Source of the DNA: Pseudomonas sp. ANT_J12
GTDB taxonomy: Bacteria; Pseudomonadota; Gammaproteobacteria; Pseudomonadales; Pseudomonadaceae
Assembly (NCBI RefSeq): GCF_008370045.1
Contig: NZ_VOBN01000006.1
Coordinates: 124,001 to 188,000, forward strand
Direction: 5' to 3'
Length of the DNA: 64,000 bases
Position 1 is the stretch's first letter. Every line of letters begins with the position of its first letter. The notes beneath the pieces are model-generated. The model saw only the letters and a list, made by a program, of their open reading frames with translations. It was not told where the DNA came from and searched no databases. A program made the translations under genes and the position numbers. Shown here piece after piece: positions 57,147-64,000 of this stretch.

Positions 57147-57983
57147 TCAGCTACGACTCAAATACGCCTTGCCGTAATGCCGCTCCATCCGCGCCTGTAT
57201 CAGCTCCAACCCTATCGACATCACCCAATAAATCACCGCCGCGGTCGTCAGCATCTCGATATACCGATAACTCGAGCGCCCATACGACTGCGCCAGAAAC
57301 ATCACTTCCCACACCCCCATCACCGAGATCAACGACGAGTCCTTGAGCATGGAGATGAATTGGTTGGTGGTCGGCGGGATGATGGTGCGCATGGCTTGGG
57401 GCAGGGTGACGCGCCAGAAGATCACGGTTTCGCGCATGCCCAGGGCCAGGGAGGCTTCCCGTTGGCCGTGGGGGACGCCGAGGATGCCGGCGCGGAAGAT
57501 TTCGCTCAGGTAAGCGCCGTAGTTCAGCGACAGGGCGATGATCCCGGCGGCGATGGCGCCGGGCACGATGCCCAGTTGCGGCAGGCCGAGGTAGATCAGC
57601 AGGATCTGGATCAGCAGCGGCGTGCCGCGAAAGAACGACGCGTAGAAACTCGCAATGCCGAACGCCACGGCGCTTTTCGACAGCCGCCCCAAGGCAGTGA
57701 TGAAGCCCAGCAGCGATGAGGCGACGATCGAGCAGGCGCAGAGAAACACTGTCAGCGCCGCGCCTTGCAGAAAGCCGTTGGGCGCCAGGTGCAGGCCGAC
57801 GAGGTTGGGCAGTTTGTCGAGGATGATCGAGAACTTCAGGTCGAAGCTCAGGAAAAAACTGGCGAACAAGCCGAGCATCGCCGCCCAGGTCAGGTACAGC
57901 CGCGTGCGAAATCCGAAGATCCGTTGCAGCCGTGACTCAGCGACGGGTTGCGGCGGCTGAGGAGGTGTCGGGAAAGAAGTCAT
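57147..57983 (-). CDS. Polar amino-acid ABC transporter permease
   Basis: A 278-residue HisM/GlnP-type permease with an N-terminal helix and the family's core (GFLQGAALTVFLCACSIVASSLLG). The EAA loop QREASLALGMRETVIFWRVTLPQA is intact. A Pro-rich N-terminal extension is present. The ATG at 57983 overlaps the binding-protein stop by ATGA. No ATPase gene of this system is in the window. Confidence 0.92.
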   Translation of the reverse strand: MTSFPTPPQPPQPVAESRLQRIFGFRTRLYLTWAAMLGLFASFFLSFDLKFSIILDKLPNLVGLHLAPNGFLQGAALTVFLCACSIVASSLLGFITALGRLSKSAVAFGIASFYASFFRGTPLLIQILLIYLGLPQLGIVPGAIAAGIIALSLNYGAYLSEIFRAGILGVPHGQREASLALGMRETVIFWRVTLPQAMRTIIPPTTNQFISMLKDSSLISVMGVWEVMFLAQSYGRSSYRYIEMLTTAAVIYWVMSIGLELIQARMERHYGKAYLSRS

Positions 57984-58801
57984 TTGCTGATATCGGCGCC
58001 GATCCATTTTTGCGAGAGCTTGCTCAACGTGCCGTCCTGTTTCAGCTGCGCGAAGACTTCACGTACTTTGCCGTCCCACTGCGCATCGCCCTTTTCAATG
58101 GCCACCGAGTTCGGCTCGGAGTACAGCGCCTCGCCCGCCAGTTTGAAGCGTTTGTCTTCGTTCAGGCGCGGTTGCGCGGTCACCAGGTTGGTGAGGATCG
58201 CGTCCAGTCGAACACCGGCGCCCAGGCCCAAATCCTGGAAGGCCACGTTGTCGGTGTCATACGGAGCGATCTGCACGTCCTCGAACGGGTACTGCAACTG
58301 CGTGTCTTCGGCGCCTTCGATCACCAGGTTTTTGTTCAGGTAGCTTTCGTAGCTGGAGGCGCTGGTGAGGCCGACTTTCTTGCCACTCAGGTCCTTGGCG
58401 TTATGGATGCGGTCATCCTTGGCGTTGACCACGATCACCGCCGGGGATGCGTAGTACTCGACCGGGAAATCGAAGACTTCGGCGCGTGCCTTGCTCGGGG
58501 TCATGGAGCAGATGCAGATGTCGTAGCGACCGCTCCAGCGGCCGGCGGCAATCACGTCCCAGGACGGGGTTTCGAGGCGCAGTTTCACGCCGAGTTTCTC
58601 GGCCACGGCTTTGGCCACATCGACGTCGAAACCGTCGAGCTGGTTCTGGTCGTTGAGGAACGAGAACGGTGGATAACTTTCCATCAGCACGCCCACCAGT
58701 TCTTTTTTCTGCTCGACGCGATCCAGCGTGGCGCCGCCAAAGGCTTGAGTGGAGGCAGCCAGAATCGTCAGGCCCAAGGCCAATAGCGGTTGAAATTTCA
58801 C
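57980..58801 (-). CDS. Amino-acid ABC transporter substrate-binding protein
   Basis: A 273-residue periplasmic binding protein of the SBP-bac-3 family. A signal peptide (LLALGLTILAASTQAFGG) is followed by ELVGVLMESYPPFSFLNDQ and GFDVDVAKAVAEKLGVKL, the family's N-terminal signature. The substrate is probably an amino acid; not determinable. Co-transcribed with the permease. It lies divergent from the homocysteine methyltransferase gene. Confidence 0.92.
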   Translation of the reverse strand: MKFQPLLALGLTILAASTQAFGGATLDRVEQKKELVGVLMESYPPFSFLNDQNQLDGFDVDVAKAVAEKLGVKLRLETPSWDVIAAGRWSGRYDICICSMTPSKARAEVFDFPVEYYASPAVIVVNAKDDRIHNAKDLSGKKVGLTSASSYESYLNKNLVIEGAEDTQLQYPFEDVQIAPYDTDNVAFQDLGLGAGVRLDAILTNLVTAQPRLNEDKRFKLAGEALYSEPNSVAIEKGDAQWDGKVREVFAQLKQDGTLSKLSQKWIGADISK

Positions 58802-58911
58802 AGTCGATCCCTGAAAAAAGAGGTTGTTATTAACCAGATGTTACGTATTAAATAGTTATAAGAACGACTCTGGTAGTGAGTTATTTTCATAAGCTTATGA
58901 GTGAAAAGCAT

Positions 58912-59811
58912 ATGGGCGCAGGAAGCACAGTGATTCTGGATGGCGGCATGGGTCGTGAGCTACAGCGCCGTGGGGCACCATTCAGGCAGCCCGAGTGGTC
59001 GGCGCTGGCCTTGAGCGAAGCGCCGCAAGCCGTCGAGGCGGTGCACGCGGCCTATATCGAAAGCGGTGCAAACGTCATCACCAGCAACAGCTATGCGGTG
59101 GTGCCGTTCCATATCGGCGAAGAGCGCTTTGCCGCTGAAGGCCAGGCGCTCGCGGCGTTGGCTGGCGAGTTGGCCCGGCGTGCGGTGGAGGCGGCGGGTA
59201 AACCGGTACGCGTGGCCGGTTCGTTGCCGCCGTTGTTTGGTTCCTACCGCCCGGACCTGTTCGACGCTGCGCGGGTCACGGAATTGCTGACGCCGCTGGT
59301 GAAAGGGCTCGGGCCGCATGTGGATCTCTGGCTGGCGGAAACCCAGAGCTCGATCGTTGAGGCGCGGGCGATCCACGCCGGGCTGCCGAAGGATGGCAAA
59401 CCGTTCTGGCTGTCGTTTACCTTGAAGGATGAAGACACCGACGACGTGCCGCGCTTGCGTTCCGGCGAGCCGGTGGCCGAAGCAGCCGCCGTGGCCGCTG
59501 AGCTGGGTGTCGAGACGTTACTGTTCAACTGCAGCCAGCCGGAAGTCATCGGCGCGGCGATTGATGCAGCGCGGAAAACGTTCGAGCGGTTGGGTGTGAA
59601 TATTCACATCGGCGCATACGCCAACGCCTTCCCGCCGCAACCGAAAGAGGCCACGGCCAACGACGGGTTGGACCCGTTGCGCGACGATCTCGATCCGCCG
59701 GGTTACCTGCACTGGGCGGCGGATTGGCAGAAGCGTGGGGCCAGCCATTTAGGCGGGTGCTGCGGGATCGGGCCGGAGCATATCGCCGTGCTGGCCCAGA
59801 AACTCGTCTGA
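58912..59811 (+). CDS. Homocysteine S-methyltransferase-family protein
   Basis: A 299-residue betaine/S-methylmethionine-type methyltransferase. It begins STVILDGGMGRELQRRGAP and carries the zinc-binding cysteines in LFNCSQPE and LGGCCGIGPEH. It transfers a methyl group to homocysteine to make methionine. Starts at 58897 or 58876 are also possible; 58912 gives the usual family start. Divergent from the amino-acid importer, which might bring in its methyl donor or substrate. Confidence 0.88.
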   Translation: MGAGSTVILDGGMGRELQRRGAPFRQPEWSALALSEAPQAVEAVHAAYIESGANVITSNSYAVVPFHIGEERFAAEGQALAALAGELARRAVEAAGKPVRVAGSLPPLFGSYRPDLFDAARVTELLTPLVKGLGPHVDLWLAETQSSIVEARAIHAGLPKDGKPFWLSFTLKDEDTDDVPRLRSGEPVAEAAAVAAELGVETLLFNCSQPEVIGAAIDAARKTFERLGVNIHIGAYANAFPPQPKEATANDGLDPLRDDLDPPGYLHWAADWQKRGASHLGGCCGIGPEHIAVLAQKLV

Positions 59812-59814
59812 AAA

Positions 59815-59920
59815 GATCGTTCCCACGCTCTGCGTGGGAATGCCTCAATGGACGCTCTGCGTCCGCTTTGGGACGCAGAGCGTCCCCGGCTGCATTCCCA
59901 CGCAGAGCGTGGGAACGATC
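59815..59920. repeat. REP-like double inverted repeat (GATCGTTCCCACGC family)
   Basis: Outer arms GATCGTTCCCACGCTCTGCG and GTGGGAATGC plus complement, with an inner GGACGCTCTGCGTCC hairpin. It lies between convergent genes, starting 4 nt after the methyltransferase stop and ending 2 nt before the GNAT stop. Confidence 0.9.
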
Positions 59921-59921
59921 A

Positions 59922-60593
59922 CTAGGCGCGGCACTCGGCCAAGGTTTTCACTTGCCCTGAATCCGTCTGGTTTTCATCTGAAAGCCATCGCTCAAACCCC
60001 GCCCCAACCACCGGCCATTCCGAATCCAGAATCGAATACCAAGCCGTATCGCGATTCTGTCCCTTGACCACCATGTGCTGGCGAAACACCCCTTCAAAAC
60101 TGAACCCCAACCGTTCGGCCGCGTATTTGGAGCGGGCGTTGCCGTTGTTGCATTTCCACTCCAGACGCCGGTAGCCCAGGGCAAACGACTCCTTGGCCAG
60201 CAGATAAACCGCCTCGGTACTTTTCGGTGAACGCTGCATCGACGCACCGAAAGTCACGTGGCCGATTTCGATGCGGCCCTGGGCCGGGACGATGGACATC
60301 AGGCTGAGGATGCCTTGCACGTCGCCGCTGGCACGGTCGATCACGGTGAAGAAATACGGGTCGCTGTTGGCCGCGTGGTTGTTCAGCCAGTCGTTGAATA
60401 CGCTGCGTTCCGGGAAGGGGCCGTAAGGCAAATAGTCCCAGAGTTTCGGGTCGGCGCCAGGGCCTTGCAGGGCTTTGAACAAGCCGTCGGCGTGGCGGGC
60501 CGGGTCGAGTTTTTCCAGGCGGATGAAGCGCCCTTCCAGTAGTTGAACCGTGGGGGCCGGGACGCCTTTCCAGTCTGCGAGTGAAGTGGTCAT
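59922..60593 (-). CDS. GNAT N-acetyltransferase (RimJ/RimL-like)
   Basis: A 223-residue acetyltransferase of the type acting on proteins or small amines. RFIRLEKLDPARHADGL at the start, GRIEIGHVTFG in the middle and RRLEWKCNNGNARSKYAAERLGFSFEGV at the CoA-binding end mark the family. It lies first after the MocR-regulated region in a leftward cluster with a second GNAT and a PaiB-like gene. Substrate unknown. Confidence 0.88.
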   Translation of the reverse strand: MTTSLADWKGVPAPTVQLLEGRFIRLEKLDPARHADGLFKALQGPGADPKLWDYLPYGPFPERSVFNDWLNNHAANSDPYFFTVIDRASGDVQGILSLMSIVPAQGRIEIGHVTFGASMQRSPKSTEAVYLLAKESFALGYRRLEWKCNNGNARSKYAAERLGFSFEGVFRQHMVVKGQNRDTAWYSILDSEWPVVGAGFERWLSDENQTDSGQVKTLAECRA

Positions 60594-60611
60594 TGTTGTT
60601 CTCCTTGAACC

Positions 60612-61064
60612 TTAAAGGGCTTTGCGAAACTGGAGGAGGCCTGGGCGTTCGGCGATGCGCTCGTAGAGCTGGATCGCAGTGGCGTTGGACTCGTGGGTCA
60701 GCCAGTGAACCTTGCAGCAACCGTCCGCTTTGGCGGTGGCGTAGACGAACTCGATCAGTTTGCGACCGACGCCGGTGCCACGGGTTTCGGGCTCTACGAT
60801 CAAGTCTTGCAGGTAACAGGAGTTTTCGATGCTCCAGTTCGAGCGATGGTAGATGAAGTTCACCATGCCCACCGCTTTGCCATCGGCCCAGGCGAGGGCG
60901 GAGTGGGTCGGCTCGTTCGGGTCGAGCATGCGCTGCCAGGTGCTTTGGCTCACGACTTCCGGCAATTCGGTGTTGTAGAAGCGCAGGTAGGCCTGCCACA
61001 ACGGCAACCACGCGGCGTGGTCGTCGGCAGTGACCTGGCGAATCTCGATCTGACTCATGTTCAT
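60612..61064 (-). CDS. GNAT N-acetyltransferase
   Basis: A 150-residue acetyltransferase. The acetyl-CoA loop motif is DLIVEPETRGTGVGRKLIEFVY. The HWLTHESNATAIQLYERI end is typical. Start ATG 61064 or 61058. It is 18 nt upstream of the other GNAT gene and 3 nt downstream of the PaiB-like gene, so the three are probably one operon. Substrate unknown. Confidence 0.9.
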   Translation of the reverse strand: MNMSQIEIRQVTADDHAAWLPLWQAYLRFYNTELPEVVSQSTWQRMLDPNEPTHSALAWADGKAVGMVNFIYHRSNWSIENSCYLQDLIVEPETRGTGVGRKLIEFVYATAKADGCCKVHWLTHESNATAIQLYERIAERPGLLQFRKAL

Positions 61065-61067
61065 TCC

Positions 61068-61691
61068 TTAACGCATCAAGTGGGCGAGGGCCTGGTCCTG
61101 CGCGTCGGGGCTGGCAGCCAACCCTTCGCGCACACCGGCGATGTCTGCGGCGTTGCGGTTCTGGCTCAGTTTGCGTTTGCCTTCCAGGCGCTGGATCGGC
61201 AAGGCGAAACCGACGATGGCCTTGAGCATACCGTCGATGTAGTCGGCGGGGGCGTCAGCGACTTTCCAGGGCTGGGCGCGGCTCGCTTCGTGGCGATCGG
61301 TGAGGGCGCTGACCAGGTTGAGCAGGCGATTGGCGTCGGTGAACACTTCTGCCACACCGTAGGCGTGCACGGCCACGTAGTTCCAGGTCGGCACGACTTT
61401 GCCGTGCTCGGCTTTGCTCGGGTAAAACCCCGGGCTGACGTAGGCGTCGGCACCGGCAAAAATCACCATCGCCTCGGCACCGTTCTGCAAGTCTTTCCAC
61501 TGGGGATTGGCCTTGGCGAAGTGCCCGTAGAGGGTGCCATTCGGACCCTGTTCGGCGTCCAGCAGCACCGGGATATGACTGGCTTGCAAACCTTGCTCGC
61601 CGTGGGTCACCAGGATGGCGAGGCGGGTGGCGAGTATCTGCTGCTGCAAGTCCGGCAAATCTTTGATGGCAAACGAGCTGGGGTTGTACAT
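61068..61691 (-). CDS. FMN-binding PaiB-type protein
   Basis: A 207-residue split-barrel flavoprotein of the PaiB family. Text includes MYNPSSFAIKD, PTWNYVAVHAYG and the C-terminal GKRKLSQNR characteristic of the family. B. subtilis PaiB is listed as a negative regulator alongside the acetyltransferase PaiA; here two GNAT genes follow it, an equivalent pairing. The ATG at 61691 begins the family sequence. Divergent from the MocR regulator, likely its controller. Confidence 0.92.
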   Translation of the reverse strand: MYNPSSFAIKDLPDLQQQILATRLAILVTHGEQGLQASHIPVLLDAEQGPNGTLYGHFAKANPQWKDLQNGAEAMVIFAGADAYVSPGFYPSKAEHGKVVPTWNYVAVHAYGVAEVFTDANRLLNLVSALTDRHEASRAQPWKVADAPADYIDGMLKAIVGFALPIQRLEGKRKLSQNRNAADIAGVREGLAASPDAQDQALAHLMR

Positions 61692-61731
61692 GGAAATATC
61701 CCTTGGCGAATGGCTCCATCCTAGGCAGGCT

Positions 61732-61764
61732 ATTGGTCTGTTGTAAGAGCCATTACCGACCAAT
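61732..61764. promoter_or_regulatory. Candidate MocR operator
   Basis: ATTGGTC (61732-61738) and its exact complement GACCAAT (61758-61764) flank 19 nt in the 104-nt gap between the PaiB-like gene and the divergent mocR gene. The position and symmetry suit control of both. Binding by the MocR product is inferred. Confidence 0.5.
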
Positions 61765-61795
61765 TTCATAGGTCCATTCTTGATAGGTTCAGGCC

Positions 61796-63346
61796 ATGAC
61801 CGATGCGCCGCTGTCCTTGTCCTTCAACCCTGCCGGTATCGAACTCGATCCCCGCCAAGGGCTCAGCCGTCAGCTCTACCAGGCCTTGCGCGTGCGCGTG
61901 CTCGACGGGCGCCTGGCCAGTGGCACGCGTTTGCCAGCCAGTCGCGACCTGGCGGCGGCGTTGTCGATTTCCCGTAACAGCGTGGTCCGCGCCTACGATC
62001 AGCTCTACGCCGAGGGCTTTATCGAAGGGCGGGTCGGCGACGGCACTTACGTCGCGCAGTTGCCGCAAACCGTGCTGCCGGCAAAAAAACTATCCGCAAA
62101 AGTATCCACAGGGTTGTCAACAGGGTTATCCCCAGCCTTATCCACAAATTGGCTGGATTTACCTGTGATTCCATCCAGTAAAGTTATCCACAGCGGTGCT
62201 TTGCAGCGGGTCGAAAACAACCATTTGGCCCTGCCACCGAGTGGTCCGCCGAAGGCTTTTCGCGTGGGCGTGCCGGCCTTCGATCTGTTTCCGTTCGAGG
62301 TCTGGGCCAAGCTGAACGCGGCTTTCTGGCGCAAACCGGATCTGCAGCAGTTGTGCTACGGCGACCCGGCGGGCGATGCGCGCCTGCGCGGGATGATTGC
62401 CGCGTATTTGCGCAGTTCCCGGGGCATGCAGTGCACGGCTGAGCAAATTGTGATCACCAGTGGCGCACAGCAGGGGATTAGCCTTTGTGCACAGCTGCTG
62501 GTCGAGCCGGGCGATGGAGTGGCGATCGAGAATCCGGGGTATCGCGCGGCCGGTCATGCCTTCGCCGTGGCCGGGGGCCGATTGCGCGGGGTGTCGGTGG
62601 ACAGTGAGGGCATCAATTGCGCCGAACTGGAAGGTTTGAAGGATTGCCGACTGGCGTACGTGACCCCATCCCATCAGTACCCGACCGGGGTGATCATGAG
62701 CCTGGCCCGGCGCCTGGAATTGCTGGCGTGGGCCGAGCGCACCCAGGGCTGGATCGTCGAGGACGATTACGACGGCGAGTACCGCTACAGCGGCGCACCG
62801 TTGGCGCCGTTGGCGGCACTGGATCGCCAGGGCCGAGTGCTCTACGTCGGGACCTTCGGCAAAGTGGCGTTCCCGGCCTTGCGCCTCGGCTACCTGGTGT
62901 TGCCACCGGGGTTGGTGGATGCGTTCTCCCGTCGCCGCGCCGTGGATGTGCGGCATTCGGAAGTCAGCACCCAAGCGGTCATGGCCGAGTTCATCGCGGC
63001 CGGACATTTCCAGCGCCACATCCGCCGGATGCGCCGTGCGGCCCTGAGTCGGCGCAATGCGCTGTTGGCCGGTTGGCCGAAGGACATTCCCGGCGTGGGC
63101 AGTTTGCCGACCGTCGCCGCCGGGTTGCACATGACGGTGCCGGTCGACAGCCTGGCCCGTGAACAGGAACTCATCGAAAAAGCCGCCGCCGTTGCGGTCG
63201 AGATCAACGGTTTGAGCAGCTATTGGCTGCCCGATTCAACGCGACCACTGGATCAGCGGGCCGGCCTGGTGCTGGGCTTCGCCGCCGTGCCGGAGGCCGA
63301 CATCGCCTGCGCACTCAAGCGCCTGCGTACCGCCTGGTCTTGCTAG
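61796..63346 (+). CDS. MocR/PdxR-type transcriptional regulator
   Basis: A 516-residue fusion of a GntR winged helix (LSRQLYQALRVRVLDGRLASGTRLPASRDLAAALSISRN at residues 24-62) and a fold-type I aminotransferase domain. The latter holds TSGAQQGISLCAQLL, EDDYDGEYRY and the PLP-lysine motif GTFGKVAFPALRLGY. The linker (residues about 98-115) is a tetrapeptide repeat LSTG-type encoded by 12-bp repeats resembling DnaA boxes. It probably senses PLP or an amino compound and controls the divergent PaiB-GNAT genes. Confidence 0.93.
   Translation: MTDAPLSLSFNPAGIELDPRQGLSRQLYQALRVRVLDGRLASGTRLPASRDLAAALSISRNSVVRAYDQLYAEGFIEGRVGDGTYVAQLPQTVLPAKKLSAKVSTGLSTGLSPALSTNWLDLPVIPSSKVIHSGALQRVENNHLALPPSGPPKAFRVGVPAFDLFPFEVWAKLNAAFWRKPDLQQLCYGDPAGDARLRGMIAAYLRSSRGMQCTAEQIVITSGAQQGISLCAQLLVEPGDGVAIENPGYRAAGHAFAVAGGRLRGVSVDSEGINCAELEGLKDCRLAYVTPSHQYPTGVIMSLARRLELLAWAERTQGWIVEDDYDGEYRYSGAPLAPLAALDRQGRVLYVGTFGKVAFPALRLGYLVLPPGLVDAFSRRRAVDVRHSEVSTQAVMAEFIAAGHFQRHIRRMRRAALSRRNALLAGWPKDIPGVGSLPTVAAGLHMTVPVDSLAREQELIEKAAAVAVEINGLSSYWLPDSTRPLDQRAGLVLGFAAVPEADIACALKRLRTAWSC
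62090..62192. repeat. 12-bp direct repeats resembling DnaA boxes inside the MocR gene
   Basis: Five units start exactly 12 bp apart at 62090, 62102, 62114, 62126 and 62138. They are CTATCCGCA, GTATCCACA, TTGTCAACA, TTATCCCCA and TTATCCACA; a sixth TTATCCACA lies at 62184. Two are perfect DnaA boxes (TTATCCACA). In translation they give the linker series LSAK-VSTG-LSTG-LSPA-LSTN. Confidence 0.85.
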
Positions 63347-64000
63347 GCCAGGGGCGACGCGGGGGGCGGTGGTTCGAGGGCGAGAAATAACCGGCGCGTG
63401 GCCGGATCGCTGATCCGGCGAAACACGTAATCCACGGGTTCGATCGACGTCAGTTGCTGTCGAAGCGCCGGGTCCAGAGTGTCCAGGTACGTGTCCGCGA
63501 CTTTCAAGTGCGCGGCGGTGGGCTGGTTGGCCGGACTATCGAGGGCGGCATAGTGAAAGTGAGCCAGCCACAGCGGCTGGTCGTTGCGCGCGATGTCGAG
63601 TATCCGGTACTCCTGGAAGTAGTCGCCCCGGGATTTGGTTTTGACCCGCCCCTGTTGGTTGCGCACCAGCCGGACCTGAGCGTTGTCATGCAACCATTGG
63701 AAATACTCCAGGCGCGGTTTGCGTTGTTTCAACATGGAGGCTCGCACCTCGATCCCGCTGCTGCGCAGGCGGGTAGCGCCATTGCGCAGTTCCAGGCTCA
63801 ACGTGCCGACCGGTGGCGGCATACCGCTGGCCGCTCGAATGTTCGCCATGGCCGTCTCGACCGCCGTGGCTTCCTCCTCGTACTTGAGGGCCTGGGAATC
63901 GAACAGGTGCTGCATGTCCGCCGGAATCCGCTTCGCCCGTTGGGCGTCCTCGCGGGTGCGGGTGATGAAACCCTCCAGCCCGAGGTTCAGCGCCAACCCG
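63343..64000 (-). CDS. C-terminal part of a large protein of unknown function (partial)
   Basis: The frame is open to the right edge, so the true start lies outside. The 218 visible residues include a charged helix (FDSQALKYEEEATAVETAMANI) and YRILDIARNDQPLWLAHFHYAA, a segment I recall from very large Pseudomonas toxin-like proteins with DUF6543/dermonecrotic-toxin domains, but cannot confirm. Convergent with mocR, stops overlapping by 4 nt. Confidence 0.55.
   Translation of the reverse strand, partial: GLALNLGLEGFITRTREDAQRAKRIPADMQHLFDSQALKYEEEATAVETAMANIRAASGMPPPVGTLSLELRNGATRLRSSGIEVRASMLKQRKPRLEYFQWLHDNAQVRLVRNQQGRVKTKSRGDYFQEYRILDIARNDQPLWLAHFHYAALDSPANQPTAAHLKVADTYLDTLDPALRQQLTSIEPVDYVFRRISDPATRRLFLALEPPPPASPLA

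Noticed and set aside
58820..58860. GTTATTAACC and ATGTTACGTATTAAAT as further Zur boxes.
   Set aside because: Neither is palindromic enough and the flanking genes have no zinc-starvation role.

Overview
The window looks like a chromosomal segment of a fluorescent-group Pseudomonas. It is GC-rich, gene-dense and carries several REP-like intergenic hairpins. Its gene order matches, from memory, the P. aeruginosa PAO1 neighbourhoods around gmd/rmd, uvrD-rccR-pycR-pycAB and the zinc-starvation (Zur) cluster. I could run no database search, so family names rest on motifs visible in the translations and on recall of known gene order.

Layout. 1-6.7 kb: a surface-polysaccharide locus. gmd and rmd (GDP-D-rhamnose synthesis) face a translationally coupled operon of two duplicated glycosyltransferases, an O-acyltransferase and a methyltransferase. 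This resembles the accessory operon of the common polysaccharide (A-band) antigen. 6.9-13.1 kb: a DUF3142-like lipoprotein with a large envelope partner, a LysE exporter opposite an Lrp/AsnC regulator, and a dihydrolipoyl dehydrogenase. 13.2-19.2 kb: an overlapping four-gene operon of three SPFH/HflKC-like membrane proteins and a CPC-type P-type ATPase. The middle protein has a very His-rich N terminus and a Zur-box-like palindrome precedes the operon. 19.4-22.8 kb: cyclopropane fatty acid synthase, cardiolipin synthase and a DUF3617 protein.

22.8-34 kb: a zinc-starvation regulon. folE2, a metal ABC importer (ATPase, permease, binding protein), a gamma-carbonic-anhydrase-like protein, a pyrQ-type dihydroorotase and a thrS paralogue form one leftward operon. 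amiC and zigA-DUF1826 run rightward. Two strong Zur boxes (28977 and 30676) control these units, and a second COG0523 GTPase follows. The two distal genes of the leftward operon are broken: pyrQ by one missing base, and thrS by loss of the whole catalytic core plus a +1 in a G6 run.

34-51 kb: housekeeping and carbon metabolism. Genes are pdxY, a thioesterase, a CPA2 antiporter, SMI1/KNR4, a Tim44-like protein, an EamA transporter, uvrD, a GGDEF/EAL protein, rccR with its own operator-like palindrome, pycR and pycA/pycB. 51.4-57 kb: two paralogous autotransporters, one with a 13-residue repeat linker. 57-64 kb: part of an amino-acid ABC importer, homocysteine S-methyltransferase, two GNAT enzymes, a PaiB-like flavoprotein opposite a MocR regulator, and the end of a large unidentified protein. 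The MocR linker is encoded by 12-bp repeats, each resembling a DnaA box.

The best candidates for under-described biology are the SPFH trio with P-type ATPase, the decaying Zn-sparing paralogues, and the DnaA-box-like repeats inside the MocR gene.
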